This document shows, piece by piece, positions 17,313 through 24,948 of a stretch of DNA of 43,592 bases (position 1 is the first letter of the stretch; each line of letters opens with the position of its first letter). A program made the translations under genes and the position numbers. The notes beneath the pieces are model-generated. The model was given only the letters and a program-made list of their open reading frames with translations, ran no database searches and had not been told where the DNA came from. Origin of the DNA: Cellulomonas sp. RIT-PI-Y (GTDB lineage: Bacteria > Actinomycetota > Actinomycetes > Actinomycetales > Cellulomonadaceae); contig NZ_JANZKP010000029.1 in the NCBI RefSeq assembly GCF_025642745.1, forward strand, positions 1 to 43,592, read 5' to 3'.

Positions 17313-17689
17313 GCGACCCGGGCCCCCGTGCCGACCGGCGCTTCCCGCGTGCGGTCTTCGCCCGGGGCGGTGAACCCGACGCCCGGTTCTCCCTGACCAA
17401 CGAGCGCACCTTCCTCGCCTGGATCCGCACCGCGCTGGCACTGCTCGCGGGCGGTGTCGCCCTGGAGGCGCTCAGCCTCCCGGTCGAGCCGCACTGGCGG
17501 CTGGCCGCGTCGGTCCTGCTGATCGTGCTGGGCATCGTCGCGCCGGTCCAGGCCTGGCTCGGCTGGGCCCGCGCGGAACGCGCCCTCCGCGAACGGCTCC
17601 CGCTGCCGGCGCCCGGGTTCGGCGGACCGCTCGCGGCCGGGGTGCTGATCGCCGGGGTGCTGGTGCTGATCGGGCTGCTGCTGCGGTGA
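17309..17689 (+). CDS. DUF202 membrane protein (copy 1)
   Basis: 126-residue protein with a charged N-terminus followed by three hydrophobic segments. FSLTNERTFLAWIRTALALLAGGVALE is the DUF202 signature (NERTFLAWIRTALA). Function unknown in bacteria; the yeast SPX-associated DUF202 domain is an analogue. ATGA overlap with yggS and GTGA overlap with copy 2 show tight coupling. The ATG start is preferred because it preserves the overlap and a hydrophilic lead of about 29 residues. Confidence 0.87.
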   Translation: MSDPGPRADRRFPRAVFARGGEPDARFSLTNERTFLAWIRTALALLAGGVALEALSLPVEPHWRLAASVLLIVLGIVAPVQAWLGWARAERALRERLPLPAPGFGGPLAAGVLIAGVLVLIGLLLR

Positions 17690-18174
17690 CCGCGGACATG
17701 CCGGCGCCGGACGGCCGCAGGGCCCGCTCCGGTCCGGTGGCGTCGGGCGGACCCGATCCGGCGGCATCGAGCGGACCGGATCAGGCGGCGCCGAGCGGAC
17801 CGGATCCGGCGACTGCGGCAGCACCGAGCGGACCGGATCCGGCGACCGCCGCCGCATTGCCGCCCGGGGTCCAACCGGAGCGGACCGCGCTGGCCTGGCG
17901 CCGGACCGCCCTGGCCCTCGCCGCCGGGTCCCTGGTCGCGGGCCGGGTCGCGGAGCCGTTGACCGGCCCCCTGATCTGGTTGTCGGCGATCACCGGCGCG
18001 GTCGCCGCGCTCGGCCTGGCCCGTGCCGGATCACGCCGGGCGGCACGCTGGGCCGCGGTCCTGGCCGACGAGCCCGCCCGGGTTCCCGGCCCCGGCGGCC
18101 GCACCCTGGCGCTCTGCGCGGCCGGCGCCCTCGTGATCGGGTGTGCCGCACTGGCGGTCGTCCTCACCCGCTGA
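17686..18174 (+). CDS. DUF202 membrane protein (copy 2) with Ser-Gly-Pro-Asp repeats
   Basis: 162 residues from a GTG that overlaps the previous stop. The first 60 residues are low complexity, with SGPDPA-like units repeated four times; at DNA level cgagcggaccggatc recurs at 17768, 17792 and 17825. Then a shorter DUF202 region (QPERTALAWRRTALALAAG) and three hydrophobic segments. The pair of small DUF202 proteins is common in actinobacteria and may form one membrane complex (inference). A later start would drop the repeat region; none is clearly better. Confidence 0.82.
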   Translation: MTADMPAPDGRRARSGPVASGGPDPAASSGPDQAAPSGPDPATAAAPSGPDPATAAALPPGVQPERTALAWRRTALALAAGSLVAGRVAEPLTGPLIWLSAITGAVAALGLARAGSRRAARWAAVLADEPARVPGPGGRTLALCAAGALVIGCAALAVVLTR

Positions 18175-18203
18175 CCGGCTCACCCCACCCGCTGGTGCCG
18201 GGA

Positions 18204-18336
18204 CCGAGGTCGGCAGCCCGCACCGAGATCGGCAGTTCGCCCCGACGTCGGCAGCCCGCCCCGAGGCCGCCAGCCCGCACCGAAGTCGGCAGTCCTCGCC
18301 GAGATCGGCAGTTCGCCCCGAGGTCGGCAGTCCGCC
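18204..18336. repeat. 19-bp tandem repeat, seven units, with an inverted eighth copy
   Basis: Seven consecutive 19-base units fit ccgagrtcggcagyycgcc without gaps; single-base changes separate them. After 13 bases an inverted, degenerate copy (18350-18368; minus strand ccgaacgcggcagttcggg) could pair with any unit. The period is not a multiple of three and no gene on either strand makes sense here. It lies between the convergent DUF202 and lipoate-ligase genes, so a terminator, protein-binding array or copy-variable minisatellite are options. Rest of 18175-18423: nothing recognised. Confidence 0.9.
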
Positions 18337-18423
18337 GCGCGTCATCTGGCCCGAACTGCCGCGTTCGGCGATCCGCTGACAGCACTCCCATCCCGCCGGG
18401 ACCGGTGGGGCCGGTGGCGCGGG

Positions 18424-19500
18424 TCACGGGACCCGGGCGGTCCACTCCGGGTTGCCGAACTTCTCCGCCACCAGCTGTTCCGCCCGGGCGAGCTCCTCCG
18501 GCCGCAGCGCGGAGTCCACCGCGCGGTACCGGGCCCGGAACGAGGCGTCGAAGGACGCGATCACGTCCGCGCGGGCCATGCCGGTCTGCGAGCGCACCGG
18601 GTCGACCCGCTTGTTCGCGCTGGTCGTTCCCTTGTCGGACAGCTTCTCCCGGCCGATCCGGAGCACCTCGAGCATCTTGTCCGAGTCGATGTCGTAGGCC
18701 ATCGTCATGTGGTGCAGCACCGCGCCGCCCGCCAGTCGCTTCTGCGCGGACCCGGCGATCTTGCCCGCGGGTGACGCGACGTCGTTGAGACCGGCGAAGG
18801 TGGCCCGCACCCCGACGTCGCCGAGCGCGCCGATCACCCAGTCGTCCAGGAACCGGTAGCTCTGCTCGAACGACAGCCCGTCGACCAGCGAGGCGGGCAC
18901 GACCAGGGAGAAGGTGATGCAGTTCCCGGCCTCCATGAACATCGCCCCGCCGCCGGAGATCCGCCTGACCACGGTGACGTCGTGCTTCGCGACGCCCGCC
19001 GGGTCGACCTCGTTGCGCAGCGACTGGAACGAGCCGATGAACACCGCGCGCTCGTTCCACTCCCAGAACCGCAGGGTGGGGCCGCGTCGACCGGCGGCGA
19101 GCTCCTCGGTGAGCACCTGGTCCAGGGCGCCGAGCATGGCGGGGGGCAGCGGTCCGGGGTGGATCACCTCGAAGGTGTGGTCCTGCCACCCGGTCGCGTG
19201 CCCGAGCGCCCGGCGGACCGCAATCGCGACCGACTCGGCGCCGAAGCCGACCATCGCGACCGGCTCGTCCAGGGTGCCGTCCGACTCGGCGCGGCGCAGC
19301 GCGGACTCGATCGCCTCGGTGAGCTCGGCGACCCGCGCGTCGGCGGGCTGACCGGTCAACGCCCGGTCGATCACCTCCAGCGCGGAGTCGGGCTCCAGGA
19401 AGAAGTCTCCGCTGAGATGGACGGTGGACAGGACACCATCGGTGACCTCGACCTCTGCCGCCACGAGCTTGCCGCCGGGAACCTTGTACTCGCCTCGCAC
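18424..19500 (-). CDS. lipoate-protein ligase family protein with N-terminal LplB-like domain
   Basis: 358 residues. The C-terminal two thirds is an LplA-type catalytic domain: RRISGGGAMFMEAGN (about 179-193) and the adenylate-binding lysine K247 in GKIAGSAQKR. The first 60 residues, GEYKVPGGKLVAAEVEV...LSGDFFLEP, resemble the small accessory domain LplB, which in bacteria is usually fused at the C-terminus and in archaea is a separate gene; here it is N-terminal. It should attach lipoate or octanoate to 2-oxoacid dehydrogenase or GcvH proteins. I chose GTG 19500 (taggat 7 bases upstream); an ATG 17 codons upstream at 19551 is the alternative. Confidence 0.85.
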   Translation of the reverse strand: MRGEYKVPGGKLVAAEVEVTDGVLSTVHLSGDFFLEPDSALEVIDRALTGQPADARVAELTEAIESALRRAESDGTLDEPVAMVGFGAESVAIAVRRALGHATGWQDHTFEVIHPGPLPPAMLGALDQVLTEELAAGRRGPTLRFWEWNERAVFIGSFQSLRNEVDPAGVAKHDVTVVRRISGGGAMFMEAGNCITFSLVVPASLVDGLSFEQSYRFLDDWVIGALGDVGVRATFAGLNDVASPAGKIAGSAQKRLAGGAVLHHMTMAYDIDSDKMLEVLRIGREKLSDKGTTSANKRVDPVRSQTGMARADVIASFDASFRARYRAVDSALRPEELARAEQLVAEKFGNPEWTARVP

Positions 19501-19552
19501 GGGATCGATCCTAGGCCCGTGGCGCCCGCGGCGGGATGCCTTCCCGGTCACA

Positions 19553-21211
19553 TCAGCGCGGTGTGATCCCCCGGTTCCGCAGTCCCCAGATCGCGGAGTC
19601 GGTCAGTGCCTCCCACGAGGCCTCGATCAGGTTCGGCCCCACCCCGACCGTGCTCCACGCCGTGTTGCCGTCGGTGGTCTCGATCAGCACCCGGGTGATG
19701 GCGTCCGAGCCGTGCGTGGTGTCGAGGATCCGGACCTTGAAGTCGATCAGCTCGAAGTCGGCCAGCTCGGGGTACACCCGCAGCAGGGCCAGCCGCAGCG
19801 CGGCGTCCAGCGCGTTGACCGGGCCGTTCCCCTCCCCGGTGGCGACGATCCGCTCGCCCCCGGCGTGCAGCTTCACGGTGGCCTCGGCGGTGGCCTCGGT
19901 GCCCCGGGAGCCCGCCCGCTCGACGATGGTGCGCCAGCTCTCCACCCGGAAGTACCCGGGACGACGACCCTCGACCTCCTCGACCAGCAGCAGCTCGAAG
20001 GACGCGTCGGCGGCGTCGTAGGTGTAGCCCTGGGCCTCGGCGTCCTTGACCCGCTGGGTGACCCGGCCGAGCAGGTCGTGCTGCCCGGTCAGGTCCAGGC
20101 CGAACTCACGGCCCTTGAGCTCGATGGACGCGCGCCCGGCCATGTCCGAGACCAGCATCCGCATGTCGTTGCCGACCGCGGTGGGGTCGATGTGCTGGTA
20201 CAGGTCCGGGTCGACCTTGATCGCCGAGGCGTGCAGGCCGGCCTTGTGCGCGAACGCGCTGGCGCCGACGTAAGGCTGCCGGGCGAACGGCGCGATGTTG
20301 GTGATCTCGCTGATCTGATAGGCGATCCGGGTCATCTCCGACAGCCCGCCGGAGCCGTCCGGCGGCGGGGCGAGCACGGCGCGCCCGGTCTTCAGCTCCA
20401 GGTTGGCGACGGTGGCCAGCAGGTCGGCGTTGCCGGTGCGCTCGCCGTACCCGTTCACCGTGCCCTGCAGGTGCACCGCACCGGCCTCGACCGCGGCGAT
20501 GCTGTTGGCGACAGCGCAGCCGGAGTCGTTGTGCGCGTGGATGCCCAGCCGCACGTCCGGCAGCGCCTCGCGGACCGCGGCGACCGTGGCGAACACCCCG
20601 GTGGGCAGCATCCCGCCGTTGGTGTCGCACAGCACGACGGTCTCCGCGCCGGCCTCGACAGCGGCCCGGACCGCGCTCACGGTGTAGTCCGGGTCGTACG
20701 CGTAGCCGTCGAAGAAGTGCTCCGCGTCCACCACCACCCGGCGGCCCTCGGCGCGCAGCGCGGCCACGGTGTCGGCGATCATCGCCAGGTTCTCGGGGCC
20801 GTCGGTGCGCAGCGCGCGCACCACGTGCCGGATGTCGCTCTTGGCCACCAGCGTGACGACCGGCGCCTCGGAGTCCAGCAGCGCGCGGACCTGCGGGTCG
20901 TCCCAGGCCCGGACCCCGGGCTTGCGCGTCGCACCGAAGGCCGCGAGCACCGCGTGGCGCAGGGTGAGCTCCTTGGCGGCGCGGGCGAAGAACTCGGTGT
21001 CCTTCGGGATCGCCCCCGGCCAGCCGCCCTCGATGTAGCCGACACCGAGCTCGTCCAGCAAGGGCGCGATGGCCAGCTTGTCGGACACCGAGAGGTTCAT
21101 CCCCTCCTGCTGGGCGCCGTCGCGCAGCGTGGTGTCGTAGACGTCGAAGGCGCCGGGGCGCTCACCGGCGCCGCGGGGGGCGTGCGCCCAACCGGAGGGG
21201 TTCGTGCTCAC
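19553..21211 (-). CDS. cimA: (R)-citramalate synthase
   Basis: 552 residues. Condenses pyruvate and acetyl-CoA to citramalate, giving 2-ketobutyrate for isoleucine without threonine deaminase. HMGL-like TIM barrel with catalytic DTTLRDGAQQEG (R30, D31) and metal ligands in GIHAHNDSG; the C-terminal regulatory LeuA dimer domain (VKLHAGGERIVATGEG onward) normally binds isoleucine. The internal GYGERTGNADLL and FAHKAGLHASAI motifs agree with the CimA/2-isopropylmalate synthase family; length and N-terminus favour CimA over LeuA. GTG 21211 is preferred; aagag upstream serves as ribosome site. Preceded by an attenuator with a branched-chain leader peptide. Confidence 0.92.
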   Translation of the reverse strand: MSTNPSGWAHAPRGAGERPGAFDVYDTTLRDGAQQEGMNLSVSDKLAIAPLLDELGVGYIEGGWPGAIPKDTEFFARAAKELTLRHAVLAAFGATRKPGVRAWDDPQVRALLDSEAPVVTLVAKSDIRHVVRALRTDGPENLAMIADTVAALRAEGRRVVVDAEHFFDGYAYDPDYTVSAVRAAVEAGAETVVLCDTNGGMLPTGVFATVAAVREALPDVRLGIHAHNDSGCAVANSIAAVEAGAVHLQGTVNGYGERTGNADLLATVANLELKTGRAVLAPPPDGSGGLSEMTRIAYQISEITNIAPFARQPYVGASAFAHKAGLHASAIKVDPDLYQHIDPTAVGNDMRMLVSDMAGRASIELKGREFGLDLTGQHDLLGRVTQRVKDAEAQGYTYDAADASFELLLVEEVEGRRPGYFRVESWRTIVERAGSRGTEATAEATVKLHAGGERIVATGEGNGPVNALDAALRLALLRVYPELADFELIDFKVRILDTTHGSDAITRVLIETTDGNTAWSTVGVGPNLIEASWEALTDSAIWGLRNRGITPR

Positions 21212-21245
21212 GATGACTCTTCTCGGCGAGGAGATGTGCGGCAAC

Positions 21246-21302
21246 AAAAAAACCTCCCGGGTTCGGGAGGTCGGCGCGTCCGCGGGGGTGATGCGGACGC
21301 GC
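21246..21302 (-). terminator. cimA attenuator: pause hairpin plus intrinsic terminator
   Basis: On the minus strand, stem 1 has perfect 10-bp arms (plus-strand 21274-21283 and 21293-21302) and begins right at the leader stop codon. Stem 2 (acctcccg / cgggaggt; 21264-21271 and 21252-21259, loop ggtt on plus) is followed by seven T (21252-21246). It lies 35 bases before the cimA GTG. A near-identical ending (T-run then GTTGC) occurs in the ilvB attenuator. The antiterminator pairing is not obvious by eye. Confidence 0.88.
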
Positions 21303-21334
21303 TACACGATGACGATGAGCGACGGTGTGGTCAC
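21302..21334 (-). CDS. cimA leader peptide (attenuation)
   Basis: GTG at 21334 opens MTTPSLIVIV followed by TAG: the last five sense codons are Leu-Ile-Val-Ile-Val, directly before the pause hairpin. cacgat occupies -12 to -7 and gtgacg lies 17 bases further upstream, so a leaderless GTG start is favoured; an in-frame GTG two codons earlier is the alternative. Ribosome stalling on these codons under branched-chain starvation would allow read-through into cimA. Confidence 0.78.
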   Translation of the reverse strand: MTTPSLIVIV

Positions 21335-21340
21335 CAGCAC

Positions 21341-21369
21341 ATCGTGGCACACCCCCCGCCCCCCGTCAC
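21341..21369 (-). promoter_or_regulatory. promoter of the cimA leader transcript
   Basis: Minus strand gtgacg (21369-21364), 17-base spacer, cacgat (21346-21341). Same -35 core (GTGAC) and geometry as the promoters of the ilvB leader and VIT gene. The -10 lacks the leading T, so strength is uncertain. Confidence 0.5.
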
Positions 21370-21396
21370 GCATGTCCGCACCCCGGACACCTCTCA

Positions 21397-21461
21397 CGCC
21401 GAGAAGCCACGACACGCCGTCGGCAAGGCGTGCACCGACGGCGGGTCGTGGCTTCTCGGCG
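21397..21461. repeat. long two-part palindrome between ilvE and the cimA leader
   Basis: Outer arms 21397-21413 and 21445-21461 are a perfect 17-bp match (cgccgagaagccacgac and its complement); after one unpaired base on each side, inner arms 21415-21423 and 21435-21443 form a perfect 9-bp stem with an 11-base loop. It begins 25 bases after the ilvE stop, so it could end ilvE transcription; no T-tract follows. The perfection over 26 bp is unusual and may reflect a repeated extragenic element. Confidence 0.85.
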
Positions 21462-21485
21462 GAGAGCGGGGAACGTGAGCTGGGC

Positions 21486-22589
21486 TCAGGCGAGGCGGTG
21501 CAGCCAGGAGTGGGTGTCGGCGGCCCGGCCGTACTGGATGTCGGTGAGCTGCTGACGGACGGACGTGGTGACCGGCCCGGCGGTGCCGTCGCCGATCGTC
21601 TGGTCGAAGCCCTCGCCGGCCAGGCGGCCGATCGGGGTGACCACCGCCGCCGTGCCGCAGGCGAAGACCTCCGCGACGCTGCCGTCGGCCAGTCCGGCCA
21701 GCAGCTCGGTCAGCGGGATGTCCTGCTCCTCGATGGCGTGCCCCTGCTCGGACAGCAGGGTGAGGATCGAGGACCGGGTGACGCCCTCCAGGATGGTGCC
21801 GGTCAGCCGCGGGGTGACCACGGTGCCGTCCGCCCGCACCGTGAACACGTTCATCCCGCCGAGCTCCTCGAGCAGGGTGTTCGTCTTCGCGTCCAGGAAG
21901 CAGACCTGCTCGCAGCCCTTGGCGTAGGCCTCCTGCTGCGGGAGCAGGCTGGCCGCGTAGTTGCCGCCGCACTTGGCGTTGCCGGTGCCACCGGGTCCGG
22001 CGCGGTGGTAGTCCTCCGCGACCCAGATCGACACCGGGCGCACTCCCCCGGCGAAGTACGAGCCGACCGGGCTGGCGATCACCAGGTACTCGGCCTCGAG
22101 GCTGGCGCGCACGCCGAGGAACGGCTCCGAAGCGTACATGAACGGCCGCAGGTAGAGGCTGGTCTCCTCACCGCCGGGCACCCAGTCCAGATCGGTGCGG
22201 ACCAGGGCCTGGATCGATCCGAGGAAGTCCTCGACGCTCAGCTCGGGCAGCGCGAGCCGCCGCGCGGATCGCTGCAACCGCTCGGCGTTCGCCCAGGGGC
22301 GGAAGGTCCAGACCGAGCCGTCGTCGTGGCGGTACGCCTTGAGGCCCTCGAAGATCTCCTGGGCGTAGTGCAGCACCGCGGTGGCCGGGTCCAGTTGGAG
22401 CGGGCCGTACTTCTCGACGCGATGGTCGTGCCAGCCCGCGTCCTGGGTCCAGGAGATCCGGGCCATGTGGTCGGTGAACACCGAGCCGAACCGGGGTGCC
22501 GCGAGCAGTGCCTCGAGGTCGGCGCCGGTGGTGGGGGTGTCGGTGGGGTGCACCTGGAAGGTGCGGGGGGTCGTGTCGGAGATGCTCAT
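21486..22589 (-). CDS. ilvE: branched-chain amino acid aminotransferase
   Basis: PLP fold-type IV transaminase, 367 residues, making Leu, Ile and Val from 2-oxoacids. The PLP lysine is K206 in GTGNAKCGGNYAAS. FEGLKAYR, LYLRPFMYASE, EELGGMNVF and VFACGTAAVVTPIG are typical of the long (IlvE2-type) BCATs of actinobacteria. ATG 22589 has an aaagg ribosome site; taccgt at 22625-22620 may be its -10, so it seems to have its own promoter 72 bases from leuB. A strong palindrome follows the gene. Confidence 0.96.
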   Translation of the reverse strand: MSISDTTPRTFQVHPTDTPTTGADLEALLAAPRFGSVFTDHMARISWTQDAGWHDHRVEKYGPLQLDPATAVLHYAQEIFEGLKAYRHDDGSVWTFRPWANAERLQRSARRLALPELSVEDFLGSIQALVRTDLDWVPGGEETSLYLRPFMYASEPFLGVRASLEAEYLVIASPVGSYFAGGVRPVSIWVAEDYHRAGPGGTGNAKCGGNYAASLLPQQEAYAKGCEQVCFLDAKTNTLLEELGGMNVFTVRADGTVVTPRLTGTILEGVTRSSILTLLSEQGHAIEEQDIPLTELLAGLADGSVAEVFACGTAAVVTPIGRLAGEGFDQTIGDGTAGPVTTSVRQQLTDIQYGRAADTHSWLHRLA

Positions 22590-22660
22590 CGCGAGGGCCT
22601 TTCACCTGGGAACGGAATGACGGTACCCGGGGCGACGGCCGGACGGACAGGCGGCGTCCC

Positions 22661-23704
22661 TCAGCCCGCGATGCGCGCGGCGAGGTCCTTGCCCACCTCG
22701 GCCGTCGTGCGTACTCGGCCGGCACGCTCCAGCACGTCCGCGGCGACGGCGGCCTCGACCGTAGCAGCGGCGTCCGGCAGGCCCAGGTGGTCCAGCAGCA
22801 GCGCGACCGACAGCACGGTGGCGGTCGGGTCGGCCTTGCCCTGCCCGGCGATGTCCGGCGCGGAGCCGTGCACCGGCTCGAACATGCTCGGAGCGGTCCG
22901 GTCCGGGTTGATGTTGGCGGAGGCGGCCAGCCCGATCCCGCCGACCACGGCACCCGCGAGGTCGGTGAGGATGTCGCCGAACAGGTTGTCGGTGACGATC
23001 ACGTCGAACCGGGACGGGTCGGTGACCAGGAAGATGGTCGCGGCGTCCACGTGCAGGTAGTCCACGGTCACGTCCGGGAACTCGGCGTTGACGGCCTCGA
23101 CGGTCCGGCGCCAGAGGTGCCCGGCGTGCACCAGCACGTTGTGCTTGTGCACCAGGGTGAGCTTCTTGCGCGGGCGGGCGGACGCCCGGGCGAAGGCGTC
23201 CCGCACCACCCGCTCGACGCCATAGGCGGTGTTCACGCTGACCTCGTTGGCGACCTCGTGCGGCGTGCCGACCCGGATCGCGCCGCCGTTGCCGACGTAG
23301 GGACCCTCGGTGCCCTCGCGGACCACCACGAAGTCGATCGGGCCAGGGGCCGCCAGCGGGGAGTCGACCCCCGGGAACAGCTTGGCCGGGCGCAGGTTCA
23401 CGTAGTGGTCCAGCGCGAACCGGAGCTTGAGCAGCAGACCGCGCTCCAGCACGCCGGACGGCACGCTCGGGTCGCCGATCGCGCCGAGCAGGATCGCGTC
23501 GTGGGTGCGGATCGCGGCCAGGTCCTCGTCCGTGAGTGTCTCGCCGGTGGCATGCCAGCGCCGGGCACCGAGGTCGAAGTCGGTGGTCACCAGGGTGTGG
23601 CCGGTACCGGAGAGCGCGGCCTCCAGGGCCAGGAGCCCCTGCTCCACCACTTCGGTGCCGATGCCGTCACCCGCGACGACTGCCAGGTCGATCTGCTGCG
23701 CCAT
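22661..23704 (-). CDS. leuB: 3-isopropylmalate dehydrogenase
   Basis: NAD-dependent oxidative decarboxylase of leucine synthesis, 347 residues, the actinobacterial length. Starts [18 protein letters not shown]; substrate-arginine region [19 protein letters not shown]; metal-site aspartates in [22 protein letters not shown]-site [20 protein letters not shown] 23704 has tagggt 7 bases upstream (leaderless), and the longer upstream frame is unsupported. A leuC-operator-like inverted repeat lies just upstream of the -10. Confidence 0.96.
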   Translation of the reverse strand: MAQQIDLAVVAGDGIGTEVVEQGLLALEAALSGTGHTLVTTDFDLGARRWHATGETLTDEDLAAIRTHDAILLGAIGDPSVPSGVLERGLLLKLRFALDHYVNLRPAKLFPGVDSPLAAPGPIDFVVVREGTEGPYVGNGGAIRVGTPHEVANEVSVNTAYGVERVVRDAFARASARPRKKLTLVHKHNVLVHAGHLWRRTVEAVNAEFPDVTVDYLHVDAATIFLVTDPSRFDVIVTDNLFGDILTDLAGAVVGGIGLAASANINPDRTAPSMFEPVHGSAPDIAGQGKADPTATVLSVALLLDHLGLPDAAATVEAAVAADVLERAGRVRTTAEVGKDLAARIAG

Positions 23705-23724
23705 GCCGACGACCCTAGCCGCGC

Positions 23725-23741
23725 GTCCCATTCTGCGGGAC
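23725..23741. promoter_or_regulatory. leuC-operator-like inverted repeat upstream of leuB
   Basis: Minus strand: gtccc, gcagaat, gggac. It has the same 17-bp frame and the same agaat/cgaat centre as the core at 2076-2092 (gtctca gcgaa tgagac), with about 12 of 17 identities by eye. It lies 7 bases upstream of the leuB -10. Suggests that one IclR protein controls leuCD and leuB. Confidence 0.55.
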
Positions 23742-23764
23742 CAGGTGATCACATGATGGACGGA

Positions 23765-24355
23765 TCAGAATCCGGTGACCGGGGCTCCCAGCGCGGACAT
23801 CGCCCGGGCGAGATCGGCCTGCGAGCCGCTCATGGTGGCCCGCACGGCGGAGTACGCGGGCACCACGGTGACCCGGGAGCTTCCGTCGGTGAGGTGCAGC
23901 GCGGGCGGCCGACGCACGCCGACCGCGCCCCGGACCGCGGTCGGCGGGAACTGCGCCCGGCGCATGACCGCCCAGCGCGGCCGGTCCTCGCGCAGCGCCC
24001 AGACCTCTACCCGGTCCGGCAGCGCGGCCAGCACCACCGGGGTGCCACCCCTCTCGTTCCAGCGCCGGTTCGATCCGCCGGAGGCGATCGCGTCCAGCGA
24101 GGTCTCCACCGTGGTGTAGGCCGGGATGACCACCGCGCCGGGCCGCAGCCGCTCGACCCGCTCGGCCAGGGCGCGGACCCGGCGGGCGACACCGAGCATC
24201 ACGCCGCCGATCAGCACCGCCGACAGCGCCAGCCCCGCACCGAGGTAGACCCGGTCCTCGGGATCGAGGGCGAGGCCGATCAGACGGATCGCCGCCAGCA
24301 CGCCGGTGATGAGGGCGACGGTCCGGATCACCCGGACGGTCCGCGTGGGAGTCAT
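23765..24355 (-). CDS. membrane protein of unknown function, PH-like domain (paralog B)
   Basis: 196 residues: two N-terminal hydrophobic segments (about 9-27 and 36-57), then a soluble region with RLRPGAVVIPAYTTVET, VVLAALPDRVEVWALREDRPRWAVMRR, and a C-terminal SSRVTVVPAYSAVRATMSGS. The soluble part looks like a small beta-rich domain such as bacterial PH/GRAM types (inference). It is clearly paralogous to the gene directly upstream (RLRPGAVVI.A.TT.ET; LPDRVEVWA..EDRPRWAV). ATG overlaps that stop as ATGA. I do not recognise a function. Confidence 0.72.
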   Translation of the reverse strand: MTPTRTVRVIRTVALITGVLAAIRLIGLALDPEDRVYLGAGLALSAVLIGGVMLGVARRVRALAERVERLRPGAVVIPAYTTVETSLDAIASGGSNRRWNERGGTPVVLAALPDRVEVWALREDRPRWAVMRRAQFPPTAVRGAVGVRRPPALHLTDGSSRVTVVPAYSAVRATMSGSQADLARAMSALGAPVTGF

Positions 24356-24948
24356 GCCGGCATCCCGATCTGGATCAGCGCCCGCTGCACGTCCACCGCC
24401 GCCCGCTGCGGGGAGCTCCCCCGCACCGAGTACACCGGCACCACGGTCACCCGCGACCTCCCGTCGGTGAACAGCAGCGCGGGGGTGGGCACGACGCCGA
24501 CAGCGCCGCGGACCGGCAGCGTTCCCAGCACCGCGGCCGGCGGCAGCTCGGGACGGCGCAGCACCGCCCAACGCGGCCGGTCCTCGCCCACCGCCCAGAC
24601 CTCCACCCGGTCGGGCAGCACCGCGAGCGCCACCGGCGAGCCGCCGAGCTCGTCCCAGCGCCGTTCCACCGCGCCGGACAGCCGCGCGTCCGCACGGGTC
24701 TCGATCGTGGTGTGCGCCGCGATCACCACGGCGCCCGGTCGCAGCCGTGACACCCGGGCGGCGAGCAGCAGCGGCCGACCCGCCAGCCCCGCGACCAGGG
24801 CCCCGGCGATCAGCACCGCCAGCGGCACCCCGATGAACAACCAGATCTGGTGCTCCGGCCCCACCACGCCACGCAGCAGGACGATCGCGAACAGCGAGCC
24901 GGCCAGGACGCTCAGAACGCGCAGCGCGACGCCGAGCCCGTGGTTCAT
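24352..24948 (-). CDS. membrane protein of unknown function, PH-like domain (paralog A)
   Basis: 198 residues with two transmembrane segments (about 8-25 and 35-57) and the same soluble domain as paralog B: RLRPGAVVIAAHTTIETRA, LPDRVEVWAVGEDRPRWAVLRR, and RSRVTVVPVYSVRGSSPQ. Start ATG overlaps the ASCH-gene stop (ATGA). The ordered, overlapping trio suggests a functional unit, perhaps sensing or membrane anchoring, but no catalytic motif is visible. Confidence 0.72.
   Translation of the reverse strand: MNHGLGVALRVLSVLAGSLFAIVLLRGVVGPEHQIWLFIGVPLAVLIAGALVAGLAGRPLLLAARVSRLRPGAVVIAAHTTIETRADARLSGAVERRWDELGGSPVALAVLPDRVEVWAVGEDRPRWAVLRRPELPPAAVLGTLPVRGAVGVVPTPALLFTDGRSRVTVVPVYSVRGSSPQRAAVDVQRALIQIGMPA

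Noticed and set aside
18204..18368. CRISPR array
   Set aside because: Units are directly adjacent with no unique spacers, and no cas genes are near.
21246..21340. T-box riboswitch upstream of cimA
   Set aside because: No specifier loop or T-box consensus is visible, whereas a leader peptide with Leu/Ile/Val codons explains the terminator.
21204..23060. 618-codon plus-strand frame across cimA leader, ilvE and leuB
   Set aside because: Antisense shadow; ilvE and leuB are complete on the minus strand.
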